From positions 3,921,501-3,985,500 of the forward strand of contig OU612074.1 in the NCBI GenBank assembly GCA_914767715.1: a stretch of 64,000 nt of DNA, in the 5' to 3' direction. A program made the position numbers and the translations under genes. Shown piece after piece: positions 9,933 through 23,100 of this stretch; positions within the stretch are counted from its first letter, which is position 1; each line of letters begins with the position of its first letter. The notes beneath the pieces were generated by a model. The model saw nothing but the letters and a program-made list of their open reading frames with translations. It had not been told where the DNA came from and did not search any database. The stretch is from Membranipora membranacea (lineage: Eukaryota > Bryozoa > Gymnolaemata > Cheilostomatida > Membraniporidae).

Positions 9933-11957
9933 ATGGAAGTTCTTATTATCGGGTGTTTGCTCTTCAGCTCAGTTATGGCAGGTAAAAACACTTACACACA
10001 TGATATACCATCAGGTGGACAGACGACATACCTACCCTACATGGTCCAGTTTATAGCTATTGGCTTTTTCTGAGCTGTTACAGCTGCCTAGATTGCAATT
10101 TATTTTGTTCATGGATAAAAAAAAAGACGGGTGTTAGAATTGTTTTTTTGTTTGATACCTCTTATTTTGAGAGAAATTAGCTCAGATAAGCATTCATTGA
10201 ATTTATTGTTTTTATTTGCTAACTTTTGTCTGCTAGCTTTTAACGTGAGCACTTTCAACCCTAAAGCTAAATAACAGTTGGCTTAACAGACCGCTGTTTT
10301 TCAGCAATATTGCCGCGGCCGCTGATACCCAGAGATGAAGGACTTCTAGCGCCTAGTTATGTAGATGATACGTATCCGCCGATGATGACACCAGATTATG
10401 ATTGGCCACTATTACCCGCTGACGATGGTGAAGATTGGCCACTTTTACCTGGTGATAAAGAGTGGTCACTACTTCCCACTGAAGACACACCTGCCACACC
10501 TGCTGGTGTATGTCAGAATATCACTCTTATAGATGAGAAGATGCCACTGAGGACAGCGCTGCGTGAATCACTCTCACTCCAACCGCTTACCATTGTCAAC
10601 AAAACCACGAGGGTAGATTTCAGCTATGTACCAGGTAAGTCATTCAATCATTTAGTTTCACAGAACTCATTAATTTATTTCTTATCGTGAAGTCAAAATT
10701 ATCATTTGTTAGCGATGAAAGCCCAAAGGAGTTACATGAATATCTTCTTTCAGTTTTCTAAATCAAAAGCAACTCATTTGATATAAACTATGGTGCATTT
10801 TGAAAGCAAACTAGGATTTCAAAATTGTTCTCATTTTTAGAGTCTCCGTCGGTGTACTTTGATATCTATGTGCCAGAAGGACAGACTAAGCCGTCACCGA
10901 GGAAGTTCTATGTCATGTATATATTTAATACGGACGAAGTGGCCGAGGATGGCACGTCGTACTCATACGGACAGATACAAGCGAACTATGACGGATCTTC
11001 TCTTATTTCTGAGGTAAGGAGGGTCATGGCAGATAACCTTGAATGCCCAGCGCCCAAACAGTCTGACCAATACAGTCCTGTATAAGAGACCAAAAAAGTC
11101 TGGTTTGCCTAACTCAAACAAAACTTTGTAGATTGATTGACAAGAGCGGACTCATAATGAGTCGGTCTCGATGCCATGGAATCAAGAACTTGGATATATC
11201 AGGAACTGGTATAAAGTAACTACTAAGCTCCTTTGGCTTGTTTTGTAGCCAAGTAATAGACACCCACAGACACTATCCTCATGTGACGATCAGGTGTTTG
11301 AGGCGCTAGATCTTGACTTAGTCGACTTTATGCTCATAAAACACTCAAGTAAGTGATCACACAGCTTGCAGATGCGCTCTGAGTTGAGAGTCTCTCTGCA
11401 CCGCAGCGACACTGCCAGAATGTAGAACAAATTGATTTTTTTTCCTATTGCAGGCAGGTTAGGTTTTCAGTTTGTGCACTCAAGCACAAACAGATTAATC
11501 CAAACTCCACAGTGCAAAGTTAACCGGCCTGAACTGATCAGTCCTCCAAAGGGATAATAGTGACTAATGCTGAGTTGAGTTTTTGTAGAGCTTCTAAAAG
11601 GGAGTAGTGGTTGAATGTCAACAAATATGTGCTTGATTTTTTTCTGTGTGGAATAAACATTTCTCAATAGCAGGTTAGCAGGTTAAATGACTTTCTGTTT
11701 AACCAACAACTTTAACACTGTGGCAAACATAGTAGCTGTTGAGTTAATAAAGCTTTGTTCTTGTATTTTTCTCGTTATTTATCGTTATTTCATGTTATTT
11801 CTCGCTGTTTCTCATTATTTCTCGTTATTTCTCATCTTCAGGAGCGGGAGATAGGACTGTGCTATGTGCTGTCAGGAGTGCAAGACATATGAGAGCGAGA
11901 CTGACTCCAGAAGAGGACTGCGCTGAGACAAGCTGGACATTCGGTGCCAACGAGTAA
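9933..11957 (+). CDS. Secreted cysteine-containing protein, tandem copy 3, with WPLLP repeats
   Basis: Exons 9933-9981, 10305-10634, 10841-11013, 11249-11348 and 11842-11957 keep the family phases and encode 255 residues. Signal peptide [16 protein letters not shown] is nearly identical to copy 1. Exon 2 is 330 nt instead of about 215, because the mature N-terminus has expanded with an acidic repeat: DWPLLPADDGE, DWPLLPGDK and EWSLLPTED (coding about 10402-10485). After this come CQNITL, then ESPSVYFDIYVPEG, FYVMYIFNTDE, LSSCDDQVFE and TVLCAV as in the paralogues, and the protein ends at EDCAETSWTF with a short tail. The second sequon is NKT rather than NIT. It is the most diverged copy in exons 2 and 5. 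An AATAAA lies at 12254. Secretion is inferred from the signal peptide; the role is unknown. Confidence 0.84.
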
Positions 11958-12830
11958 ATCTCCGCTTATGGTTGGTAATGACCATTCAACATATGGGGAG
12001 TTCTCCTAGACGCCACTGCAACTAATCATAAAACCTAGCTTTGTTGTAGCATAATTTTTATTTCTATGAGACAAAACAGGATATACTGATCCTCCACCAA
12101 TCCATCCTCCATGCTCGACTATAATTAATGCATAATTTGACCATTCATATTATACTATATTATATTATATTATATAATATTATATTATATGGTATACAGC
12201 ATAGAATTTAATGATACATAGATAGGATGCACCCATTTCTACATCGCACACAAAATAAAATCTAAATTTAACTGAGTTAAATATTCTACAAGTTTGCATT
12301 GGCTCTCATGTTTCATGCTACTACTTCTATTTTCTCTATTTTTTATGAAAAATAAATTTGAAAATTTCACATTGTGTTGAATTATTCAATTAATTCTTAA
12401 GTTCTCTACTACATGGAATCAAAGTGTATATTATTACTCATCACAATTAACGCAATCTAGAAAATATAATTGACAAAGATTTTTTTTATAATTACTTTTA
12501 ATTGACTATTCAAGGTCAATTATAGCAGGCAACCTGTTCTTACAGATAAACCACTTGAGGTTCAGCTTTATTTTGTTTGGAGTTCTCTTACCTCATGTCC
12601 TGAATGGACAACTCCTAATTTTTTTTATTAGTATGAGTATTTTCGCAACCTTTGATTTTGTTCAGCATCTGCTAACTAATCTACCACTGGTTATAATTTT
12701 TTTCGATATAGCTAACCTTTGGGTTGCATGGATACTTTACCATAATAGAACTTTGGCCTGAAATTCCCCAATGTCTTCAGGTATCATTTCCAATAATTTT
12801 GAACTAATTGCCTAAAGGTTTATCAAAGGG

Positions 12831-12967
12831 TCTCTCCCAGACTACATGAAGTTTCATCCAATTGCCTGCATTTCAGTTGCTCCCTTCCACCGGTAACGCG
12901 GCGTTACCAGTGGATCGGGAGTAACTACGAAAGCAGGCAAATGGACCAAACTTGGTCTTGTCCCAGA
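12831..12967. mobile_element. Hairpin MITE family A, copy 1
   Basis: A long inverted repeat: left arm CCCAGACTACATGAAGTTTC then CATCCAATTGCCTGCATTT; right arm AAGCAGGCAAATGGACC then AAACTTGGTCTTG. Three further copies occur at 23391, 55600 and 62668. The centre carries GGTAACGC/GCGTTACC. There is no coding sequence. Confidence 0.75.
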
Positions 12968-13543
12968 CAGGGGAATGCAGAGTTTACAGCGATATCAATT
13001 TATAGGGTACTGACTTTGTATGGCCTGCATGTGCAACTTTACTTGATAAACAAGAATAAAGTGGATAGTATTTGTTAGGAGACAGAGGGGTCAATAGTGT
13101 ATAACCAGCTATGTGTTATAGTTTAACTATACATCACCAATAGTCATGGATTATTTTACGTAACATTCTATACAATTTCACAACAGATCTGTGTTTTTAA
13201 CCCGATTGTTCCAAAATAATTATGTCTGCATCAGAACTTCGATACGATCCAGAACCTCTTTTATCATAGGTGAAAAACTGGAAGGTTATACCACCACTGC
13301 TGTGATGATTTTATTATATCTATTTGAGATTTGGTGATTTGTGTGAGGAAATGAAATACAATGAATTTAAATTTACTGGAAATTTCAATCTCATTAATTC
13401 ATTTCCACATAAATCATTCAGTTTGATTTTTTATTTGGATCCAATTTCAATGATACTAATTCACTTCCATATTTTATCAGTTTGATTTCAATTTGGATCC
13501 TTTATTCAAACTTGGTTGCTTTATTAGATTACCTATCTACTGA

Positions 13544-13546
13544 GAG

Positions 13547-13576
<30 letters not shown>
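13544..13576. repeat. (GACA)n microsatellite
   Basis: About eight GACA units, next to the degenerate array segments. Confidence 0.9.
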
Positions 13577-13578
<2 letters not shown>

Positions 13579-13824
13579 CGCCTGAGCTTTGCTAATTAGT
13601 TTACTTGCACTCTCATTAAACATAGGTGATGGCAGGTTTCATCAGCCTAAGGATCTTGTGATTAGTGGTAAGCTTAGTGTGGACAAAACCAGACTTCCAA
13701 CCTTTATGTGCCCAAACTATGCCCGTGTTGCTGCTAGAGGCATTCTCTAATTCTTGCATATTGCCATTTCTTGGAATTATAATGTAATGCCACTAGCACG
13801 TAGCAGAGTTTGAGTTCATAAAGG

Positions 13825-14062
13825 CTCCCCGAAGACTAATGCATGCTATAGTCAGGCAGTTACTAAATGATAAAGTTCTGTCAGATTTTCATCCGGTGCT
13901 TGTTTCTTGTATTGCACATCCTGTTCATAGTGACATCATAATACAGAGAATGAGAGTTACCTTCCCTGGAATGAACAGAGCATTGGATTTTTTTACAATT
14001 CAAATCTGACATAACTCCTTCATCTGTAACTGCCTGACTATAGCAAGAGTTGGTCCTTGGGA
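13825..14062. mobile_element. TIR element family B, copy 1
   Basis: The ~60-bp arms begin CTCCCCGAAGACTAATGCAT at the left and, in reverse complement, CTTCCCAAGGACCAACTCTT at the right. Both contain TATAGTCAGGCAGTTAC. The element ends about 40 bases from VPS15 exon 20. Confidence 0.75.
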
Positions 14063-14103
14063 AGTTTGGGTATTCTTTAAATCAATGGTAGGCTTAGACT
14101 TAC

Positions 14104-17100
14104 CGGCTGTGGAGGTGATATCTCAGTGCCCTGTCTCGATCTGGTATGTACACCAGCTGTCAGCGGAGGGCTGATATTCATATTAGGTACTGTCGCAGAT
14201 CTCGTGATAGTCTGAGACCCATCTCTCTTATTGACATCAGGTTTGAGGAGGTCTGCATGACGCCGCTGTACTCTTATAAGAGATACGTCTATCTGACCAG
14301 GCTTAGGGCTATCTGTCTCGGCAATGCTACAAAACAATAGGAAATGTCATCAAAGCTTTTTTAATTTTCAAATTTGTTGTACTTTACAGACAGTGGCACA
14401 GTCAGAGCTGATGCTTCAGGCTTAGAATTATTCATTATTAGGATATGGTTAGTATATCAAATGGAATCATAAGCTTTATCTGATCAGGGAGTTTGTCCCT
14501 TGTCCCTAAAGCAGCTAACGATTTCTGAACGATAGCTCATTTAGGTAATGGTATGACCTCCACAAAAGGCTTGTGGCGGATGTCAAAACATTACATTGCT
14601 CAACTCCATTGGCCTGGTCTAGGAGCATAAATTATTCTGTACATCAATCATAAGATGTGAAGTTTTGACATTAATTTCAACAGCAGGATTGGGAAGTGAT
14701 GATATATGTGGCTGATAGTTTAACCTCAAACAAAGAAGGGTAAATAATCAGGCACATCATGAGGTGTGTACCTATTCTAAACACCCAATCCAAAAACATT
14801 ATCATTCCAACCAACAAAACCCCTCATACGAAACTTTGCCTACAGAAGAGTGAAGAGTTGACTGATGTGTGGTGCCATCAAGCAGCCAAGGTATTTATAG
14901 AGACAGGTAGATGGTCTGTTTAAGTTCTAGGGTATGTGTTAACATCTGGCTCATCAACATGACACCAGTATACTGGTATAGTGGTATGTGTCTAACTGTT
15001 TACACTATTGATGAATTATGCATAAAACCATATCTGTCACAATCTCTGCCAAATTTCATAATTTTGCTGTAATATTATTTACCAATAATGTGCATAAATT
15101 TGATACCGACATAGAACTGTGCTGATTTAAGTATATCAGAATTTTGGCTGGTTTGAGAAAACATGTAAATGTTTTCCACTCATCATCAAGCGCCAAGTAA
15201 GAGCCATGTACACTGTGCAGAATGGAGGTAGATTATCGGTCCACGTGCAGAGATATCTGGTAATGATGTGATGAGAGCTACATAAAAAGGTCAATTTGCA
15301 AAACTCTATTACAAAAGGCAAGATAGTATTTCTTCTCTTTTTTTATTAAACCATCATTTCGATGAAATGTTACGCAAACTAAAAACAGATATATCATCAT
15401 TTTAAAAATGATATGTACACGAGAGTATGTAGGGTTGGCAAAACAGTTGAAACAGTAGATAGTTTATCTGCCACTTGTTCATTGCATAGATATCCGAGAA
15501 ATGTGGCTTTGGGAAAAAGTTAAAAAAGAAGCCTAGCACCATGGTATGGCAATCTATAAATCTTCACATATGTAAAAACTTTGTTCAAGCAGTAAAAACA
15601 AAGGAAAATGAAGTGCTTTGCATAAATGTAATGAAGGCTAATTAGGACAATAAATAGCAATGCTAAATCCTTGTAGCTGTCATGATCTATTAAATGACTT
15701 GACAAAAAGATTGCATATCAGTTTTGGCAATGAGCAGCAGTTAAATGATATGATGAGGTTCTCTCTGGAGTCCAAAGGTGACAGCGGGTATTGATAGAGG
15801 AGGGGGGGATGGCACCAGATATTGACTAGATTGCTGACTTGCACTCTAAATTTGACAACCTTATCTCACGTTATACAAAGCGTCAGCTGTTTCTTATAAA
15901 AACATCATGGCCTGGCAAAGATAACGTCTGCCTTTTCCATCAACAATAAACTAGAATCACCGCAGGAACAGTCAGATTCCTGTCATAACCTACGATTGCA
16001 AAACGTGACTGCGCAAAAAATACAGTAAACCAATCATGAGATGACTCGGCAAAGTTTGCTGTGGCTGGTTTTGTAAAAAAACAGAGCTGTAGGAAATAGC
16101 ATGTAGGCAAAACATACAAATAGTAGAGGGACAGGGATGAGAACCTAGCAAGGAACACTCATTACATATAATAAAATAATGTGATCTGAGATCCAACGAT
16201 AAAACACAAAGTGTATACAATAAAAAAAATTGCGTATGACCAATGTATGCACATAACTATCAACAAAGCAATTCAGGGTGCCTAACTTAAGGTTTATCTG
16301 CTTATCATTCGTTGTACCAATACCATTACTTTTCAGCATCCCACATACTGCAGATAAGAGCCTTAGTAATCACCACCCATATCCAAGGATACTGTACTTG
16401 GTTGTGGTGTGGTCCTATTAAAATCTTGGCTGAGTTTCAATTCTCCCAGACAGACATCAAAATAATGACATCCCTTTGTCTGCAGCAGCTGCTCAGATGC
16501 AACTGATGCGATTACTTTTGTAGGTGAAGAATTCAGCGCATCATCTTCTCACTACCAGCAAGACAGAAGAAAATAAGAACATCTTGCTAAATTCCTCATC
16601 ATGATCTGAGAGTGTGACGGCTGGATGATCGGGATGACGATGCTAGCCTCGCTCTACTGGCCTGACGAGACAGCATAGCTCTCTCTACTGCTGACTCGAC
16701 ATCGTAACGTTCTCTCTTATTACACCCAATCACTACTACCACATTGATAACACATAGTATCAACCCTGCTATGTCTACGATTAGTAGATAGAGTTGATAT
16801 ATTCCCACATTTTTCTCCTTAGTTTTAGTGAGAGTTCCGGGAGTGGTGTCCCTGTTATTGTTGATGAATGCTTGTACAACTTTAGCGTGCTCGTTGTCCG
16901 AGTATTCAGGTAGATGATCAAACTGAAGAGCCTCATCCTTATACACATATATCAGTATACCACATATAGCTACTATCAGCGAAGTCGCTATCGCTAATCC
17001 GGTTAGTATTTTAAAGTCTTTTTCGACTCGGTAAAAGTCATCACGATGGCCGCCTGTGCTAACCATCTTCATCGCCTGATTAAGGAAGACTAGTCCTACT

Positions 17101-20100
17101 ATAGAGAATGCCAGATGGGAGATGGTCCATTTCTCTGCTGTGGTTACTGTCAATGTCTGCCTCTGAGACTGTGTGTTGATTGGACGAGCTGAGAAGAGTG
17201 TGAGTAGTAGAACCAAAGCCACTAGTAGCGCTGAGATGGCGGCGACGAAGTGTAGTACCCATAGTAGGATCGGGTGACAGCATTTCTCTGACACCATGAC
17301 TGCTACGTCCTTGTCTTGTAGATAACAGATATCTAAAAGAAAAGATATAAGATGACATCAAGGTTTGACTCAAACAGCCCATGTATGTAGAATAATCTGG
17401 ATTTTTTTAGGGATTGGAGGCTAGTTTAAGTTCTCGCATGTTGTCTTGGTATAGCTGTTAGTGTGATTTTAGTGTCAACCACCGCTCAACCACCAGGATG
17501 TGGTAAATAATGGAATGCTACCAGGGGTCTGGGCAGAGCGATTCAGCTAATGAGACAATTACTCGAAGGCAGATAAGTTCACTGACACTCAAACAAACAG
17601 TTTAGTTAATGAGAAAAGATGGGGACAAACCCATTCTCAATGTTGTGATACTAATTAATTTTAGCTTGATCTGCTGCAAAGACTGCCAAAATATACATGG
17701 CTAGATAAATAGAACATGGCTTCTAAAGCCTTCAAGGCTGAACCACAGATATTAGCATGTACTGTCTCTGATAAAACCTCTATGGTAAACCATTGTTGCT
17801 GAGAGCAGCTGTATTTCTTGGCAGCCTCTCAGCTGAATATGGTTCTTTTTTTAGTATACCACAGCTATTTTCGAACTCAAGACTGGGTATTTTTAGAGAT
17901 GCCTGCCACTTTTAAAACCTCCATTCATGTTGAATTTGGCAGAGTACAATAACAATACAAGAAATGACACTTCTTTCCTAAGACTCAATATGGAATGTTA
18001 TAACCGGTTAAAGACATAGTTGATTTTTCAGTCTAGGTTGGTCTTATTTCTTAGTTGCAGACGGCTATTTACCGCTTGGCTCACCTAGTATTGCATGAGG
18101 TAAACGGTCAAAGCAAGACATGTATTGTCGCAATAGATTATTCTTAGCAAGAAAATGAAATTAACCAACGATGATACCTAATATACAAGTTTTTAAAAAA
18201 CGCTCGTGCGGTTGAGCCTATAGAGTCTACATTATATTTCACTGAAAACTGAGAAGAAATTCATCTCACAGTTTTTACTAAAGCTGTACCGTTAATACGT
18301 ACCTGATCAATTCACGGTGTAGTGTTAGGTCAGAGCTGAGTTGTGCTTAGATTCTCCAATAACTCAAATATAATATTCCAGTTTCCTATGAGAGTTGCTC
18401 CGTGTATTGCTTGTTCAATACCTAGTCTCACAGTACTTGGAGCTTATTGTCGCTCTCCTCTTCCTGATGTCTGAGTAGGAGATGACGCCTTGTATTAGCC
18501 CTCTCTGCTATGTTTCACTCTTGAGGGTCGGCTAATTTTCAGTTAAATGATTTACACTTGTTATTTACCCACAATGACTAACCAGCACAAAATTTCATCA
18601 GCCCTGTAGCTATTCCACAGCAATCTAAAACTCCAGCCACTTATCACCAGATAGTATTACAACATGACTGTGGTCTATTACAGCCACAATACCATTGGTG
18701 AAAAATGTTATCTATACAAAGCTTAGCCTAGATTCCAAACCGCCTGTTGCATGCTTGACGTACTTCAATTGGTTAGTAACCACATAAACAACTCAGTCGC
18801 CATGGAGCCCAGTCTAAACTGATCGTATTTCACGGAACTATGATCTCGTGTCGATTGTGGAATTTGACGCAGTCATAAAATGGCTGTTATCACCTGATCT
18901 GTTTACACCACATCACCTCACACACAGTGCACATAGCAAAGTGCGTCGACCCAATAATCACCACACTAAGGGCAGTGATTTGTCACCATCGTTTGGTTGA
19001 TACACTTGAGTTGATTAATATGGACTTGGCCCACTTCCGCTCTTCCTTGTTTTGCCCATGCTATTTTTGCCCTAATTGCTCACGTCAAAATACATCAGTG
19101 TTGTCTATAACCATTTCATCTAGCCTTGTCATGCGCTAATATTTTTGTGTTCGTACCCCCCCTCCCAGCAAGACTAGGCAACGCTTCTTCAGTGTCATAA
19201 GCAAGGAAGTAGCTTCATATTGGAATCAGTTTGATCACCTTGAGACCTAGATTTCCCTCATTGGTAAAATCCCAAGTGACGTATTTCAGTAAGTGGAATA
19301 ATGTGGTATTTTGCTGACAAAATTGTCCACCCCTTCTCAATGAGCGACTCATCTATCCAAGACGACTCAAAGTAACCAGTATTGGTGGGTTAATGCTTGA
19401 TATATCAGCTTTTTACTCTACTCAACCAAAGAAAGGTAAGCTTTGATAACAAAATAGGTTTGAGGTAGCGGACATGTTCTATATGCAGTGGAGGCCTCAC
19501 ACCACCAATTACCACAAAACTGAAGGTGCCTGCATAATTGTCATTTATATCTCAATGACACGCATATCATTTACGCAGAGAAATATGAAATCGGTAGGCA
19601 GATTTTCTGCACTTCAAACCACAAAATTTGAGCTACTTGACATATGGGCTGCATAGAATTAAACATTTTCTCAGTGAAATAAACATTTTCTAGTTACAAT
19701 TCAATATTTTCAAGTGAAAATGTTGAAATGTTTCAAGGGAAAATGTTGAAATACTGACGACACAATACAATTCTAGCATGTTTCAGCAGGTGTCAGCACA
19801 CATTATCAATGTTGTGACGTGATCCCCGTCAGAGATACATTGTCAAAACAATATATCAAAAGATCAACATATGTTTATATTATTGGGTGTTCCTCAATTC
19901 TTATTATTACAGTTTGCATAATGGAAGCGACACACAGTGACGTATAGCACCAGAGCACAGAATCCATAATTTTATCTCTTTATTCCCACTCAACAAATCA
20001 GCAACTTTGAGACAGACACAAAAATACTTAGTGATAGATGCGACTACAACTGATCGATATCAGACAAATTCTAGTATGTATTGTCAACTCAAACTTCTAT

Positions 20101-23100
20101 TTGGTCCTATCACTGATATATATATCACTGGGCTCAACCCAGTTTTTATATATATTGATGGGTCTTGTCCGTATCATGTACAAGCTCTATAATACTACTT
20201 CTACTACAATACCCAACATCCAGAAGAGAGGATCTGAGATCAAGTGGACGATATGATGAAGATAATGACTAATGAGTATGAGTTAAGAGGAGGACTAACT
20301 TAGAGACAAATATTGAACCATACATTCACGAGAGTGTGATGTTTAACGTGAAAGCTTTAAAACTACCCAAAGACCAATGCATGTCAGAGTCAGGCAGTCA
20401 CTTTGATAAAGTTTTGTCAAATTTGCATGGAAGAAACATTCAATTCGATGACAAAACTTTATCATGATTAACTGCTTGACTATAACATGCATCGTTCTTT
20501 AGGTAATCTTTAATTTCATAAGATCTAATCATAGATAAAAACTCACCCGGATTTATGTTGATGGTTCAGTTTAGTGATAAAGTCTTTCATCCTCTGAAAA
20601 AAAAATGGTGGAGATTGATGCTGTTTTAAGAATATTGTGGACCAGCACAAATTTTATTCATTGATTTCTAAAAGTTTCATAAGGCATGGGACTAGATTTT
20701 AAATTGCTGGATATTTTGACATTTCAGATAGCACGTGCAGTTGTGTTGGCCTCATGTTGTCAAAATCTGCTCCTGAAATCAGCACAGCTTTCAAACATTT
20801 TACAACAGGATCACCACATCCTAATCCTAATCTTAGTTTGAAGGCTCAATCACATGGATTAATAGTTTTATACTATCGACTCAAAAAGAAGAAAGGACTG
20901 CAAGTATTTAGCAAAACAAATACTGCTCAAACCAGGCTGAAATGAGTCCCTCCTGCCGGGATGAATGTCTGCTTTTCTACTCGACATAAGAAAATAACTC
21001 CTTAACTCACCAGCAGCCGATCCTCATGACTCTCAGTCAATCCTAGAGAGGATAACTTCTTACACATCTAAAGGAAACGATGAGGAAAAATAAAAGATCA
21101 CGGTTAGCAGATTTCAATTGCCTTTGTAGTCTAGGTATGGGGAGATTAACAGGTCAGGTGGTCAATGCAGAAGTGAACCTTCCTGCTAATACTTCATGGG
21201 AAAGTTTATTTTTCCTGACACATCGAAATCCATATCTGGAATAGCATAATTAGCTTTATTTTGCCAAACAAAGGACTTGCAAAAATAGCCAGTCCCTAGA
21301 AGAATTTCTAGAAATGCCCAAAACCATTAACACTGAACATTCTGCGCATGCTCAGCTCTGGGCATGAGCTGATCTCTGCAAAATTGAGCCTCGGAATTCC
21401 GAAGCCATCTGATTGGCTACCTGCTCTGGTGACATGCTCCCTAAAGCGTGCGTATTTGTTATTAATAGTTATCCTCTCTTGTCATTATTAGCTGATTTTG
21501 ATTGACAGTTTATGCAGGGGATATCCCATTTCCCCTTTCCAAAGTTGCAATCAGAACCCAAACTAAACTCTTTATTCTTGCACATGCGCAAATTCAAGTC
21601 ACGCATGATGCATACTTAGCCTTACGACACCTGCTTTGTGGCAATGATAGCCTAGTTTATCAGTGATCTACATGCCCAGTCAGATCACGAGAGTCAGTAT
21701 GAACACTGAAGGCATTTTATTGCCGTTTGCAGTTTTTTAAACAAGACAATTTCCCAGGCTACCTTCTGTTTGCTAGTAGGGACAGCCAATAAGATCATTG
21801 TCGGATCAGCCCCTGTGTCGAGTGGTTTAATTGGATAGGGTCATGCTAATATTTCCATTCTATGAGAAGAATTTAATTCTGTGTCCTGACAGCAACAAAG
21901 ATAAGATTGTCTCATATGCTTAATCATGTTATCTGTAATTTTTGATACAGTATTATCTACTCTGACTGACCTGACTGATATTGTCCTCGGCTGTGGTGTA
22001 CCCCGGCTCGTGTCCGTGTTTAGTTATATTCCTCTGGAGTCGTCTATCCTCTAGGTGACTGAAGTATTTATCGAGATGTGAGCTCTTTATCAGGAAGTCC
22101 AGTACAGCTCGAGGAATCATGTCATGGAGACAATGCAGCAACACATCCTGTATAAGAGTGGTATACAGTAAAGTTAGTAAGGAACTTTTACTTTTTAGAG
22201 GGCAGTCAGAGCGTGATCAGACACTGTAGAGCAGTGAACCTCCTACTCAGTCCTATATACCATTAAGAAGAGGTATACACCCGAAGGTGCTGGGGGCTGG
22301 AACTATCAACCTTGAAAGCTCCCCCAATGGGATTCGAACCCACACCTCTTGCGGCACTAATCTGGCCTGGCAGTGAATAGCAAACGCGCTAACCGATTGC
22401 GCCATCTCACCATCCCCAAAAAAGAATGGGTTGGTGGCGCTAATTAGCATGCCCGCTATTCACTACTCAGAGTTGTGTTCTCTCGTATAGATCATGCCGG
22501 CCATAGGCCAGTACTGAGTGGACAATCAATTATCAGGAGTCGGAGTCATAATGGTTAAAACTTGAATAGCTGCCACTCAGCAATGGATGGTACAGGTGCA
22601 GCAACCGTTCATACATCTCCAATGGTTAACTCATCAAATCAACCGAATGTTCTAACTGAGTATTTAGACTAACAAGACATTCAAGCTTAGCTTTTCTATC
22701 CTGGTATGTGATTGAACACTAAACTGCAAAAAACATTGAATGGAGTGCCTAAACAGGTGGATCAACAATGGCCAGGGAATAAAACATGCCGCTGGTAAGG
22801 AAAAAACAAATAAGTACTGGTAAATTTTTTGTATCTTTCAAAAAATGTAAATTATGGCTGATTCAGAACTTTCCTCATACAAGGAAAAGTAAAATTGATT
22901 AATGTGTGGCTTTTAATCCAAACAACAACAAGTACAGAGACTACCCATGTATGAGGAACTATTTGTGACACATGTGAGCTACACAAACCAGGATATCCAA
23001 TAATTAAATGTGATTTCTTGGCGTAAACAGAAAACTTAAAATTCGATGAACTGAACCCTCCTTATTAGGAAATATACCTGAAATTAGAAGCGAACTATGT

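Larger units (their letters stand above)
11958..13824. other. 3' flank of the array, no gene seen
   Basis: It holds an AATAAA at 12254, an AT-repeat around 12146-12190, a hairpin element (12831-12967), two degenerate array-type segments (about 13380-13500) and a GACA tetranucleotide run (13544-13576). The hydrophobic ORF at 12555-12761 shows no family signal and is not called. No WD40-type VPS15 exon was found here on the - strand. Confidence 0.6.

Noticed and set aside
12555-12761. 68-residue hydrophobic ORF
   Set aside because: T-rich sequence gives hydrophobic frames by chance; no start context, family or neighbour supports it.
13625-13669. Plus-strand mini-exon (GDGRFHQPKDLVIS) between AG and GTAAGC
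   Set aside because: No partner exons or family signal; such short GT-AG frames occur by chance.
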